Assembly (NCBI GenBank): GCA_964356315.1
Contig: CAYHHA010000010.1
Location: 1-46,174 of the forward strand
Length of the DNA: 46,174 bases
DNA from: CAYGFH01 sp964356315
GTDB taxonomy: Bacteria; Patescibacteriota; Microgenomatia; UBA10105; UBA927
Direction of reading: 5' to 3'
The notes beneath the pieces are model-generated. The model made no database searches, had not been told where the DNA came from, and worked only from the letters and a program-made list of their open reading frames with translations. Positions 15,225 through 24,467 of the stretch are shown here, piece after piece (within the stretch, counting starts at the first letter, position 1; each line of letters opens with the position of its first letter). The position numbers and the translations under genes are program-made.

Positions 15225-15941
15225 ATGATCACCACGAGGAAAACTAGGCTCGACGAGAAAAAACAGCAAAAGAGATTGGTACTGTCGATTGTCGGGATGA
15301 TTGCTATTTTGGTATTTTTTGTCCTATTTGGGGTAAAACTTCTGATCGGATTTAGCGTGTTTGTCGACAACATTAGAGGATCCTCCCCAGCCCCAACCTC
15401 AGGAACCAACAAGACACTCCTTTTCCCTCCCACTATGGATTCACTTCCCATCGCCACTTTTAGCAGTAGCTTTCGCATAAATGGCACTGCGTCATCTGGC
15501 ATCACCGTGACCGTGTATGACAATGATAAAGAGCTCAAGAAGACTATTTCTGCAGGAAACGGCGGATACACGATGCAACTCCCAGTACTAAAAGAAGGCA
15601 GTCATACGCTGACCGCAAAAGTATCAGATGGAAAAGGAAGCGTTAGTGATCCCTCCTCACCAATCACTATTCTCATAAAGACGACAAAGCCTGAGCTTAC
15701 TGTCGACAAACCAGAGGATAACGCAACGATAAACACAGAAAGCAATCGTGTAGAAATCAGTGGCAGTACAGAAAATGATGCATCGATTACAATAAACGGG
15801 AGAATCGCAGTTATTAAACCAGACAATACATTTTCCTATTCATTCCCGCTGTCAGACGGTGACAATGCGATAAAAATTGTCGCAACAGACATGGCTGGAA
15901 ATACGTCGACGATAGAACGAACCATCAAATATCAGAAGTAA
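15225..15941 (+). CDS. Membrane-anchored protein with two Ig-like domains
   Basis: A 238-residue protein: basic N-terminus, one membrane helix (about residues 20-45, LSIVGMIAILVFFVLFGVKL), then two extracellular beta-sandwich repeats. The first (about 70-155) has SSFRINGTASSGITVTVYDN and GSHTLTAKVSDGKGS. The second (about 158-238) has KPELTVDKPEDNATI, NRVEISGSTENDASI and GDNAIKIVATDMAGN. These resemble bacterial Ig-like domains of surface proteins. I start at 15225 because the longer frame begins within the repeat. It converges with, and overlaps by 17 bp, the O-antigen-ligase-like gene. Confidence 0.82.
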   Translation: MITTRKTRLDEKKQQKRLVLSIVGMIAILVFFVLFGVKLLIGFSVFVDNIRGSSPAPTSGTNKTLLFPPTMDSLPIATFSSSFRINGTASSGITVTVYDNDKELKKTISAGNGGYTMQLPVLKEGSHTLTAKVSDGKGSVSDPSSPITILIKTTKPELTVDKPEDNATINTESNRVEISGSTENDASITINGRIAVIKPDNTFSYSFPLSDGDNAIKIVATDMAGNTSTIERTIKYQK

Positions 15942-17091
15942 GCTCCATTGTCGCCACTATAATCCATACCCAAATCATCACCCAAGGATAAAACATACTG
16001 TTTACAAATAGGCTGTGTACGAAAAGCGCGGAAATACTAGAGACATATAGTGAGTGTAATTGCTTTGCTTTAGAATTCTTTGCCCGAAATGTTCCCGCTC
16101 TATAAAATACATAGAGGTATGCGCCACATCCAACCACCCCACTTGTGACGAGCAAGAACAATAAACTACTATCCACCCCGGCCCCAGCGTGAGAAACATA
16201 GTTACTGGCAGGTAATACGACTGGCGTTTGAATATATCGCAGGGTATTAAACCCGTGTCCAAATACTGGAGCACGAGCGAACATCTGTATCGATTCTTTC
16301 CAATTAGAAAATCTCGAATAGGTAGAGTCCTCTCGCCATAGTCGAAGAGTATCTCCTCCTGGTCTCGGAATTACAAGGATGACGCCAATACATAATGAAA
16401 TGATGGAAAGAAGTAGTTTCCATTTTTTTTCAAAAATGCCGTACGTGAAGACTCCCATGATCAATGCCAGATAACTACTGCGAGAATATGTTAAATACAA
16501 AGCAATCATGAGAATTCCAACTGCTATCACATAGGTACGATTCTTCGAAACTCTGAATAAGAAATATCCAAGAAATACTGAAAATACGAGCAAAATCCCA
16601 GCAAAATTTGGATCAAATACTGTAGAAAATAAGCGGTAGTAATGTGGATCCCACCCTAAATAGAGGAGAAATCGCAAATTTGGATACAAGATAAATTGAA
16701 AAATCCCAATAACTCCAAAGGCAAACCCAAAATAAAACAATTGTTTCAATAGGACCATAGGAGATACCTGTTTTTGGGCAAGCAGCACGTATACGAATGC
16801 ATAAAACATCCAACGAGACAGGTATAAAGAAGAGAGTGCGAGGGCATTTGCAGAAAATGCGAAGCTATTTGCCAAAAGAGAAACGACGCCAGCAAGTACA
16901 AAAAGCAAAATCGGCTTTGTTAATTTCGGAAGAACACGAAGTTTATGAGTGATGAGAGATGCGCCAAATAGAAAAACAGCAATTCCCAACACTATGTCAT
17001 GGAGATATAGTGCAATCCCGGGACCAAGAGGTATCCGTATCAATTGACCAACTGCCAAACTGATCAATAAAAATATATAAAATACTTGCAT
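15925..17091 (-). CDS. O-antigen ligase/polymerase-like membrane protein
   Basis: A 388-residue protein with about ten to twelve membrane segments and a large loop (about residues 255-310: RPGGDTLRLWREDSTYSRFSN, then FGHGFNTLRYIQTP) before the last helices. The SRFSNWKESIQMF and PVFGHGFNTLR pattern is that of the Wzy_C/WaaL-type family, which polymerises glycan repeat units or attaches glycans to acceptors outside the membrane. It begins three bases after the GT2 gene, presumably one operon. With no lipid A genes seen, the acceptor is unknown. Confidence 0.82.
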   Translation of the reverse strand: MQVFYIFLLISLAVGQLIRIPLGPGIALYLHDIVLGIAVFLFGASLITHKLRVLPKLTKPILLFVLAGVVSLLANSFAFSANALALSSLYLSRWMFYAFVYVLLAQKQVSPMVLLKQLFYFGFAFGVIGIFQFILYPNLRFLLYLGWDPHYYRLFSTVFDPNFAGILLVFSVFLGYFLFRVSKNRTYVIAVGILMIALYLTYSRSSYLALIMGVFTYGIFEKKWKLLLSIISLCIGVILVIPRPGGDTLRLWREDSTYSRFSNWKESIQMFARAPVFGHGFNTLRYIQTPVVLPASNYVSHAGAGVDSSLLFLLVTSGVVGCGAYLYVFYRAGTFRAKNSKAKQLHSLYVSSISALFVHSLFVNSMFYPWVMIWVWIIVATMELTSDI

Positions 17092-17094
17092 ACG

Positions 17095-17862
17095 TTACGG
17101 CAATGGCACACGCTTTGCGTGATAGTGCATATATAATTTCCCCCGAGTCAAAAAAGAATGCAAGCTCATCATGATCGCAACCAATACTCCTGGCATGCCA
17201 TCTCTGAATCCACCGAGCACTATATAATTCTTTATAAATTTAGCCTTAGGGTATGCGATGATGTGCCAACCTTTGGCTGGTGTTTTATTTGCATAGAGCA
17301 TATCCGCATTTATCGTAGAATACATATTTATCTCGTGAAGAAATTGCGCCACCGTTGGATGGGGGAAATGATCCAGCGGACAGTGGAGCTCAGAGGTCTT
17401 CCCGACAATTTCCCAAATTTCATGAACTGGTCTACTCCAAAGACCTGATCCTTTTTTTGCCAATCGAAGCAACCGAACATCTGACGTCTCCCCGTGCATC
17501 AATGCTTTTCCCCACATATGGTCAGTACGTTTTATAAAATATCCTACAATTTCGGAAGCACCACCAATGGTATTTACGATGCTAAGAATTTCGTTTTTGA
17601 GCTCTGTAGATACCACTTCATCGCTATCCAAAAAAAACACCCACTCGTCTTTTGCTTTTTGGAGTCCAATATTTCTCTGAGTAGCAAAATCTTTCTCTAA
17701 TGGGTGGATTATCACCGTTGCCCCAGATTTTTTGGCAATCTCTACCGTTGTATCAGATGATGCATCATCGACAACAATAACCTCATCCGCCCAAGACACA
17801 CTGGAGATTGCCCGAGCGAGTATTTCTTCATCATTATGTGAGAGAAGTACGACAGATATCAT
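17095..17862 (-). CDS. Glycosyltransferase family 2 (WaaE/KdtX-like)
   Basis: A 255-residue GT-A enzyme. ISVVLLSHNDEEILARAISS opens the fold; VVDDASSDTT and FFLDSDEVV are the nucleotide-sugar and metal sites; RPVHEIWEI follows, as in the WaaE-like subgroup. A C-terminal hydrophobic, basic stretch (YPKAKFIKNYIVLGGFRDG) probably contacts the membrane. TACAAT at 17869-17874 is six bases before the ATG. It is the first gene of a two-gene unit with the O-antigen-ligase-like gene. Confidence 0.88.
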   Translation of the reverse strand: MISVVLLSHNDEEILARAISSVSWADEVIVVDDASSDTTVEIAKKSGATVIIHPLEKDFATQRNIGLQKAKDEWVFFLDSDEVVSTELKNEILSIVNTIGGASEIVGYFIKRTDHMWGKALMHGETSDVRLLRLAKKGSGLWSRPVHEIWEIVGKTSELHCPLDHFPHPTVAQFLHEINMYSTINADMLYANKTPAKGWHIIAYPKAKFIKNYIVLGGFRDGMPGVLVAIMMSLHSFLTRGKLYMHYHAKRVPLP

Positions 17863-17868
17863 GTATTT

Positions 17869-17874
17869 ATTGTA
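17869..17874 (-). promoter_or_regulatory. -10 box for near-leaderless GT2 transcript
   Basis: TACAAT on the minus strand, then AAATAC and the ATG at 17862. It faces the divergent promoter at 17881-17909 only six bases away. Confidence 0.5.
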
Positions 17875-17880
17875 TCACGC

Positions 17881-17909
17881 TTGCGTTTACCCGACGCTGG
17901 ACGTACACT
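17881..17909 (+). promoter_or_regulatory. Promoter, -35 TTGCGT / 17 bp / -10 TACACT
   Basis: Exact 17-bp spacing. The -10 box ends ten bases before the ATG at 17920, predicting a leader of about three bases. Confidence 0.6.
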
Positions 17910-17919
17910 CAGGGGCAAC

Positions 17920-19041
17920 ATGAAGACACAAACCATATTTGTCATCCTATTGTGTGTCTATATCCTTGGGTACACGGCTCATGCACTGCTACTCAAAAAG
18001 ACAGTCTATGGAGATGGAATATTTTATTATAGCTATGTTCGGTCCGCCGTCGTTGACGGTGATATAGATTTCATAAACGAATACAAAGTGTTCAACACCT
18101 CTCAACCCAGATCTCCTAGTGGATTGCCAGGAAATAAATACAGCATAGGGGCAAGCATCCTCTGGTACCCATGGTTTGCATGGGCGCATACACTTATCAG
18201 AAAAACCGGATATGAACCTAGTTACCAATACATCATTGGATTTGTGAGTGTTCTGTACGCATTCGTTGGACTTATACTACTGTACAGAGCGCTTCGAGAA
18301 TATTTTCCAGAAAAAGTCAGTATTTGTACTATTTGCGCCGTAGCACTATGTTCAAATTTATTATTTTATGGATCTATAGATCCGGTAAATTCTCATGCCG
18401 TCTCGTTTTTTGCGGTATCCTTATTTATCTCATTGATACTTCAGAAAAATCAACGGTGGTTCCAAATCGGAGCCGCACTAGGATTAGTAGCACTGATTCG
18501 CACACAAGATGTTCTTATTGGTGTTGCTGCAATTGCTCTTATAAAACCGAAACAACTACCTCTCTATATTGCAGGATTTTTTTATGTATTCGTTCCTCAA
18601 CTTCTCATCTGGCAAATTCTCAATAACGCATTTTGGAAAAGCCAATACATAAGTGACATAGAAGGATTTAGATTTTTTGATACGCATATTCTTGGTGTAC
18701 TATTTTCAAAAACAAATGGATTATTTCTTTGGACTCCTATCACCCTTTTGGGGTTTGTAGGACTTTGGGCAAAAAAGAAAAATCCCTTATTCCTGACGTT
18801 CGCAGTTGTATGTGTACTTCAAATCCTCGTCGTATCTATCTGGAGCGTGTGGTGGCAGGGAGCATCGTATAGCGGGAGAATGTTTGTCAGTAGTCTTCCG
18901 CTTCTTGCTTTTGGAATTGCAACGATATTTCAAAATATCGCAAAAAGAAAACTTCTATCTTGCCAAATGTATAGAATTTTTATTCTCCCCTTATTTTTCA
19001 TCAATCTGTCTCTCATTATATATTTCTTGCTTTTGACCTAA
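17920..19041 (+). CDS. GT-C-like multi-span membrane protein
   Basis: A 373-residue protein with about nine to ten membrane helices. After the first helix comes TVYGDGIFYYSYVRSAVVDG, an acidic loop of the kind that carries the catalytic aspartate in GT-C glycosyltransferases using lipid-linked sugars. ALIRTQDVLIG and SVWWQGASYSGRMFVSSLP near the end are also typical. The start at 17920 follows AGGGG and the promoter above. Its 3' end overlaps the convergent GT39 gene by 51 bp. It belongs to the polysaccharide locus; acceptor and donor are unknown. Confidence 0.72.
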   Translation: MKTQTIFVILLCVYILGYTAHALLLKKTVYGDGIFYYSYVRSAVVDGDIDFINEYKVFNTSQPRSPSGLPGNKYSIGASILWYPWFAWAHTLIRKTGYEPSYQYIIGFVSVLYAFVGLILLYRALREYFPEKVSICTICAVALCSNLLFYGSIDPVNSHAVSFFAVSLFISLILQKNQRWFQIGAALGLVALIRTQDVLIGVAAIALIKPKQLPLYIAGFFYVFVPQLLIWQILNNAFWKSQYISDIEGFRFFDTHILGVLFSKTNGLFLWTPITLLGFVGLWAKKKNPLFLTFAVVCVLQILVVSIWSVWWQGASYSGRMFVSSLPLLAFGIATIFQNIAKRKLLSCQMYRIFILPLFFINLSLIIYFLLLT

Positions 19042-20658
19042 CGGAAATACCATAAACATATTGTCTATGACCGTTTCTAAAAATACAGGGCTAAATGCAT
19101 AGCGCTTAGAATACCCACACTCATACCAATTCGTCACACTGATGATCGAAAGATTTTTCCCAGAATATTCAGGATACAAGACATCGTGAAATCCACAAAT
19201 TTCATTTGATTTATGACTTCCAAACTCCTGATTACTCGGAAATCCATATGCTGTAGCATCATCCCGACCAAAATATGAAAACTGGATATGAGAGGGCTTT
19301 TCCTTTTGAATATACTCAGAAAGCGTGATCAGTCCCTGTCCCCAATCCATATTACTATCGATAAATTTCATATATCGAGAATTTTTAGGACCTGCAAATT
19401 CATTTGCATACGAAATAAAATGAGGATATTGCATCAGTGTCCCCGCGACATACCAAAGCATAAGCATATATCCTGCTAGTTTAAACATTCTCAGTTTTTG
19501 ATGAGATATACCAAAGGCCACGATCATATAGATAAACGGATAGAGCGGAAGCATATATCGCAAAAGTGGCTGTAAAGGAAAAAGCAGGGAGACAATCACG
19601 ATAGAACCAATAGGAATTGCTAACATATGAAGTATTTTCTTCCACCTAATCTGTTTCGATCCGATCCAGAGCCCAAACACAAATAATACTAGCAAGATTA
19701 TTGGCGTTTTATAGAGCAAGGTCAAAGCCATAAAATATCTTTTTGGATATGAATACTGTTTCCCAAGAAAAAATGTTTGTACTGGTCGGGTAGATCGCAC
19801 AAAAGTATTTTTCAATACTGCGATATATCCTCCTAATGGCACGGGGGTTTGTTCCAGAAAATTTAGAACATTCAGGACTACAAAATTATTATTTTTTTGC
19901 CCATATTTCCTAACCGTTTCAGACAATCTCCCTGAGTTGCTGTTTTTCAAAATAATAATGTCCGTTTGAAAAAAATAAGTAGACCAAATGACCGCTAAAC
20001 ATAAAAAAATAGAAGTTGCTATTTTCAGAGCATGCGCCGGTATCCAAGAGACAAAAGATCCTCCCCTTGCATACGCCACATACGCTAACGCCGATACAAC
20101 GTAAAATGGGATTAGCGTAATTTTCGTCGCCGCCATAAACCCAATGCATGCGCCATGGATTAGAAACATTCTCCGTGAAGGGTTACGAAACAGCGCAACA
20201 AGTGACAAGTATGCCAGAAAAAAGAAGAGCGTAGCCCCTAAATCCTGTGAGACATAATGATTATGTGCGAGCATATTTGGATCAAACAGGTAAAACACCA
20301 ATGCGATAAACCCTGCTTCTATTCCAAAAAATATTCGGGTCGCTTGCCAAATTCCGATTCCTAAAAATACTGCCAGAATGAGAATCATGTAGCGAGCATT
20401 CATCACTGATGTCGCGCTCACTCCGTCCTTTGCCATGTCATAACCGGTAAACAGCAGTGGAAGGACAGCAAATTCTCGTATGAACGGCGGATTGTTCGTG
20501 TCTATGAAGAATTCCTTCTTTCTCCAGGCATTTAACCCTTCTTGAACATGAACAATTTCATCGAATGTGAGCGATTCGTGCATGGCGCTTCCAATAGATA
20601 CAGCAATACCTATACAAAGCGCGGCGACAGATGCCAGAAGCCATAGAGTATGTTTCAT
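18991..20658 (-). CDS. GT39/PMT-family glycosyltransferase (GT-C)
   Basis: A 555-residue integral membrane enzyme. The first extracytoplasmic loop has SLTFDEIVHVQEGLNAW with the paired acidic residues Asp33-Glu34, then TNNPPFIREFAVLPLL, matching PMT_2-type protein or lipid glycosyltransferases. About eleven helices follow and a soluble C-terminal part (SNMDWGQGLITLSEYIQKEK ... YFGRDDATAYG). Its ATG overlaps the previous gene's TGA by four bases, so it ends the six-gene operon. It probably transfers a sugar from a polyprenyl carrier on the outer face. Confidence 0.85.
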   Translation of the reverse strand: MKHTLWLLASVAALCIGIAVSIGSAMHESLTFDEIVHVQEGLNAWRKKEFFIDTNNPPFIREFAVLPLLFTGYDMAKDGVSATSVMNARYMILILAVFLGIGIWQATRIFFGIEAGFIALVFYLFDPNMLAHNHYVSQDLGATLFFFLAYLSLVALFRNPSRRMFLIHGACIGFMAATKITLIPFYVVSALAYVAYARGGSFVSWIPAHALKIATSIFLCLAVIWSTYFFQTDIIILKNSNSGRLSETVRKYGQKNNNFVVLNVLNFLEQTPVPLGGYIAVLKNTFVRSTRPVQTFFLGKQYSYPKRYFMALTLLYKTPIILLVLFVFGLWIGSKQIRWKKILHMLAIPIGSIVIVSLLFPLQPLLRYMLPLYPFIYMIVAFGISHQKLRMFKLAGYMLMLWYVAGTLMQYPHFISYANEFAGPKNSRYMKFIDSNMDWGQGLITLSEYIQKEKPSHIQFSYFGRDDATAYGFPSNQEFGSHKSNEICGFHDVLYPEYSGKNLSIISVTNWYECGYSKRYAFSPVFLETVIDNMFMVFPLGQKQEIYNERQIDEK

Positions 20659-21803
20659 AGAGATAGTACCATCTGATACAGATCAGATAATTTTTTTGCG
20701 CCTAGGTGAATGTCATGAACCCGCTCTGCTCTCCGTCTCGCGAGAGTTCCATACGTTTTTCGTTCACTGGCATGCAACATAAACTGCTTTAGTGAATATG
20801 ACAAAGCCTCTGGATCAAAAGGCTTAACCAATAGAGCTGCGGATGCTACATTTTCTGGAATTCCTCCTGTTTTTGTTGTCACGATTGGGAGCCCTGCCGA
20901 CTGCGCTTCCAACAGCGCAGTACAATACTGTTCATCATACGTTGGAGTCGGACTACTGGGAGCGATAAATATATCTGCATGATTATATACATCGGGCATC
21001 TGATCGTAGGAAACACTCGTATGAGTTACTACGTCAGAGATCCCGAGCATTCTTTCCGTTTGAAGCATTGCATTTTTTTGCGATCCCTCGCCAACAAATT
21101 TCATCCACCAAGAATACCCTTTCAATACTGGATCTTTTCGAAGAATTCGCAGGGCTTCAAGAATATCATATACGCCTTTATATGTTTCCAGTCGTCCGGT
21201 AAACAAAATTTCAAAATCCCGTTTTTTGGGAAAAAATCGCCTGTCGTTATCAGTCTTTTTTGGCGTAAATACTTTCGTATCTATGAAATGACTAATCACG
21301 GTGATCTTTGATGCATCTGCACCTTCTTCTATAAGCACATTTTTTGTTTTTTGCGTTAATGCGATTATGTGATCTAGTTCATTTCTGGATCGTTCTTTAA
21401 ACCGTTTTCTTCCCCAGATACCCTCATTGTTAAATGGTATATTTTCTAACACTGTGGCGATAACCTTTTTTACATATCCTTTTTTCTTTGCGTTAAGACA
21501 CTGTTGGGTATAGTGAAAGTAGGTTTCTGCCGTATGCACCAGATCATATCCTCGAAGCTCCTGCTCTAAACCAAGCAAATAATGAGCATCGACACACATC
21601 CTATTAAGGACCGACATTTTATAGGGAAACTCTGGTAAATCCATCGGGCTAAGGAGTTTTTTCACCGGAAATGCAAATGTATCGTGATACGACGTATATG
21701 ACCCAAATCCAGTCAAAGCATACTCTTTGGTGAGTGGTGCATAAAACTGCATTTCATATGCGTTCAGGAATTTCCCCCGAACAATAGCGACACGTGGTTT
21801 CAT
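20655..21803 (-). CDS. Glycosyltransferase family 4
   Basis: A 382-residue GT-B enzyme. The C-terminal half has DFEILFTGRLETYKGVYDIL, then IAPSSPTPTYDEQYCTALLE and AQSAGLPIVTTKTGGIPEN, the EX7E-type nucleotide-sugar site. I start at 21803, where ATGA overlaps the previous stop, in preference to the frame's first ATG at 21839; homology starts at MKPRVAIVRGKFLNAYEMQF. It is a cytoplasmic or membrane-associated retaining transferase; the sugar is unknown. Confidence 0.88.
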   Translation of the reverse strand: MKPRVAIVRGKFLNAYEMQFYAPLTKEYALTGFGSYTSYHDTFAFPVKKLLSPMDLPEFPYKMSVLNRMCVDAHYLLGLEQELRGYDLVHTAETYFHYTQQCLNAKKKGYVKKVIATVLENIPFNNEGIWGRKRFKERSRNELDHIIALTQKTKNVLIEEGADASKITVISHFIDTKVFTPKKTDNDRRFFPKKRDFEILFTGRLETYKGVYDILEALRILRKDPVLKGYSWWMKFVGEGSQKNAMLQTERMLGISDVVTHTSVSYDQMPDVYNHADIFIAPSSPTPTYDEQYCTALLEAQSAGLPIVTTKTGGIPENVASAALLVKPFDPEALSYSLKQFMLHASERKTYGTLARRRAERVHDIHLGAKKLSDLYQMVLSL

Positions 21804-23404
21804 AGGTAAGGAACGATCGTTGGATGTTCTGTTTTCCAAACGCGAATTCGTTCTTTTGATACTACGATAGTATACCCGAATTTCAAAAACGATTCCTCGC
21901 TATAGGCAATGATATAGGTAGGTCGCATATAGGTGAAAACACTGAAATCATATGCCGTCCCCGCTGTATTTTTAAACGTTGGAGATCCTACAGGGGTCCA
22001 ACCATAATAGTAATTCAATATTGGAATAGATTGTTTGTACAAATATGGTTGCATACAGCACGCAAAATTGGCGACATAAAATTTCCCTGGATCCATACGT
22101 CGAATCTCTTGGGCGACAGATTCTTCAAGAGATCTGTTTGGAACAAATGCAGTCTTCATAGTGAAAAAAGACATGCACATCGTCCACACAATACTTACAC
22201 CACAAATGCCGAGGATCAACGATAAACGTTTCATTGGATATGTCTTCACCAAATACTCCATGCAGTACGATAAAAGCACGATTAAAGGGACCAGAAGTGG
22301 CACAACGACTCTTTGTGGAACCCGAAAAGATCTAGCAAATGGGAAGACATGGAATATCCAATAAAACGGTGAATAGGGATATTTCAAAGACAGATAGAAC
22401 GCTCCAATTCCAAGAGAAAGCAAAAGGTAGGCAGTGAGTGGCTTAGATAAAATTTTCCTCACCCAAAAAAGCGGAATTAGAGCAATCGGGGTGATAAACG
22501 CATAATATTCATACCAATTATAATGAAATCCGATGATTCGCTGTAGCGTTGGCCTGTCATAAAACATGACCTGCCACGGGACAATAAACGGAATAGGCAG
22601 AAGAAATGCATGAATTGATCCTTCATACGGGTTTATGGAAGATAGTCTATTAAAATGTGGAAGCACATCGCGTATAAAAGGCAGTAATTTCGGTAGAGCA
22701 AATACGATGAACATGCCATAGATGTGTAGTCCTTCCAACACTAAATCCCAAAAGGTTCGCTTTTTTGTTACAAGATCATAGAGTCGAAATGCAAACCAAA
22801 AAATACTCACAAACCACAGTCCATAGATATCTACCGAAAGAAAGATTATTGCATATAAAAGGCCTATGAGCCCCGCCGTGCCAAACGTTGGCTTCGATCG
22901 AAAAAACAACAAAAACACAATCGGTGTCAACGCGTAGGCTGGGAGTTTTTCAACATGACCTGACGCAATAATTGCCGCAAGAGCACCAGATGTACCATAG
23001 AGAATTGCTCCCCACTGCGCAATACGTTTTTCAATACGAAGCGCATGAAGCAGCATCCACATAGCCACTCCCGAGCCTATGATAGAAATTGCGATCACCA
23101 CACGGAGTCCTAAATACACTCCAAAGAGCAGCAACCACGGCATAAACCAAGGACTAAAAACAAACGAGGTAGGATCCCCAAGGACAGGAATGCCTAACCC
23201 CACATCAGGATTCCATGCGAAAAAATGAGCTGGATCAAGGTACGCACGTATGGCAAATTCGGCGATGGGGAGAATAACGTTATAGTCAGTATCCAAACGA
23301 AAGAACAATGATCTGGTGGCAATCCCTAGCATGAGAACCAGAAAACCTAATACCGCGATAACGGGGAGTACTTCTCTATTTCGATGAAAAAGATTTAATC
23401 TCAT
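21800..23404 (-). CDS. Large multi-span membrane protein, GT-C/YfhO-like
   Basis: About 534 residues with around twelve membrane segments. An early loop, AHFFAWNPDVGLGIPVLGDP then TSFVFSPWFMPWLLLFG, resembles the loop of bacterial YfhO-like and '6-pyruvoyl-tetrahydropterin synthase-related' membrane proteins, thought to be GT-C glycosyltransferases. The C-terminal ~110 residues are soluble. The start could be 23422 or 23404; both overlap the upstream GT4 gene. Its role in glycan assembly is inferred from the operon. Confidence 0.7.
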   Translation of the reverse strand: MRLNLFHRNREVLPVIAVLGFLVLMLGIATRSLFFRLDTDYNVILPIAEFAIRAYLDPAHFFAWNPDVGLGIPVLGDPTSFVFSPWFMPWLLLFGVYLGLRVVIAISIIGSGVAMWMLLHALRIEKRIAQWGAILYGTSGALAAIIASGHVEKLPAYALTPIVFLLFFRSKPTFGTAGLIGLLYAIIFLSVDIYGLWFVSIFWFAFRLYDLVTKKRTFWDLVLEGLHIYGMFIVFALPKLLPFIRDVLPHFNRLSSINPYEGSIHAFLLPIPFIVPWQVMFYDRPTLQRIIGFHYNWYEYYAFITPIALIPLFWVRKILSKPLTAYLLLSLGIGAFYLSLKYPYSPFYWIFHVFPFARSFRVPQRVVVPLLVPLIVLLSYCMEYLVKTYPMKRLSLILGICGVSIVWTMCMSFFTMKTAFVPNRSLEESVAQEIRRMDPGKFYVANFACCMQPYLYKQSIPILNYYYGWTPVGSPTFKNTAGTAYDFSVFTYMRPTYIIAYSEESFLKFGYTIVVSKERIRVWKTEHPTIVPYL

Positions 23405-24467
23405 GAAGCAATACTTTGCCAAGTTTTTGCCAGGTATACTGTTTCGCCTGGGAAATTCCTTCGACCGAAAGATCCAAACGTTTCTTCACATTATACGACA
23501 AATCCTCCATAGCGCGGGCAATCTCATCCGGATCCTCGGGATTTACAAACACTCCAGCTTTTCCAAGTACTTCTTTCATCACCGGGCTTTTTGATGTGAT
23601 CACTGGACATCCACACGCGAGCGCTTCAGCAGCGGGCATGCAAAACCCTTCATGAAACGATGGTAATACCGCAGCTGTCGCTCCACGATAATACGCAGGC
23701 AATTCTTCATCCGGGATAAATCCTAATTTTTTGACCCTGCTCTCCAGCTTATACTGACGCAGTACCTCATGTATTTCCGGATCCTCCCAATAGTTCCCTC
23801 CGATAAGATAGAGATTAAATACCCTGTGGGACTTCTGCAAAAATGTTGCGAATCCTCGTAGTATCCCAGGAACATTTTTTCCAGGCTTCAGTGCTCCAAC
23901 GAATAAAAAATAGCGATAGGTATCTGTATGTAAAACTCCAGTGTTAGTAAAACGCGAATCTATGCCGGGGGAACACACGCTAATAGCATCTTTAGGAAAA
24001 GTATATTCAGTACCTATTTCGTCAGCAACGGATTTTGAAATGGTTACAATCTTCTGCGATTTGTTAAATATATTCTCTGTCTGTTTTTTTAATTTTTCGT
24101 ATGACCCAGGATATGAAGATTTTCGTGAAAGATATCCAAGATCATACACAAAACCGATAGATGTTCCAGCATTTTTTGGAATCATCTGGGACATGCCTAA
24201 AAATAGATCTACTGGGTGCAGAGATAGTTCTAGAGGAAGACGGATGGTTGACCATCCTTTCACCGGCCAGAGAACTCGGTTCTCCATACGAGCACCGAAT
24301 CTCGTAAGAAGCGATTCATCGATAGGATCAAAACTATACAGTCTATACGAATTCTTGGTATCTATTTTCCCTAACTCTTCGAGGGCATGAAGCACATACC
24401 GATATACTCCGACTTTCAATCGTTCGTCAGAGACAGATAACACTGCAGCATCAACGCCGATGACCAT
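23376..24467 (-). CDS. Glycosyltransferase family 4
   Basis: A 363-residue GT-B enzyme beginning MVIGVDAAVLSVSDERLKVG. The N-terminal acceptor domain has SIGFVYDLGYLSRKSSYPG, followed by YFLFVGALKPGKNVPGILRG and PSFHEGFCMPAAEALACGCP with ITSKSPVMKEV, the nucleotide-sugar site. The start at 24467 is favoured over 24494 because TATAAT lies seven bases before it. It overlaps the end of the GT2 gene by 17 bp and so could be read from the operon and also from its own promoter. Confidence 0.9.
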   Translation of the reverse strand: MVIGVDAAVLSVSDERLKVGVYRYVLHALEELGKIDTKNSYRLYSFDPIDESLLTRFGARMENRVLWPVKGWSTIRLPLELSLHPVDLFLGMSQMIPKNAGTSIGFVYDLGYLSRKSSYPGSYEKLKKQTENIFNKSQKIVTISKSVADEIGTEYTFPKDAISVCSPGIDSRFTNTGVLHTDTYRYFLFVGALKPGKNVPGILRGFATFLQKSHRVFNLYLIGGNYWEDPEIHEVLRQYKLESRVKKLGFIPDEELPAYYRGATAAVLPSFHEGFCMPAAEALACGCPVITSKSPVMKEVLGKAGVFVNPEDPDEIARAMEDLSYNVKKRLDLSVEGISQAKQYTWQKLGKVLLHEIKSFSSK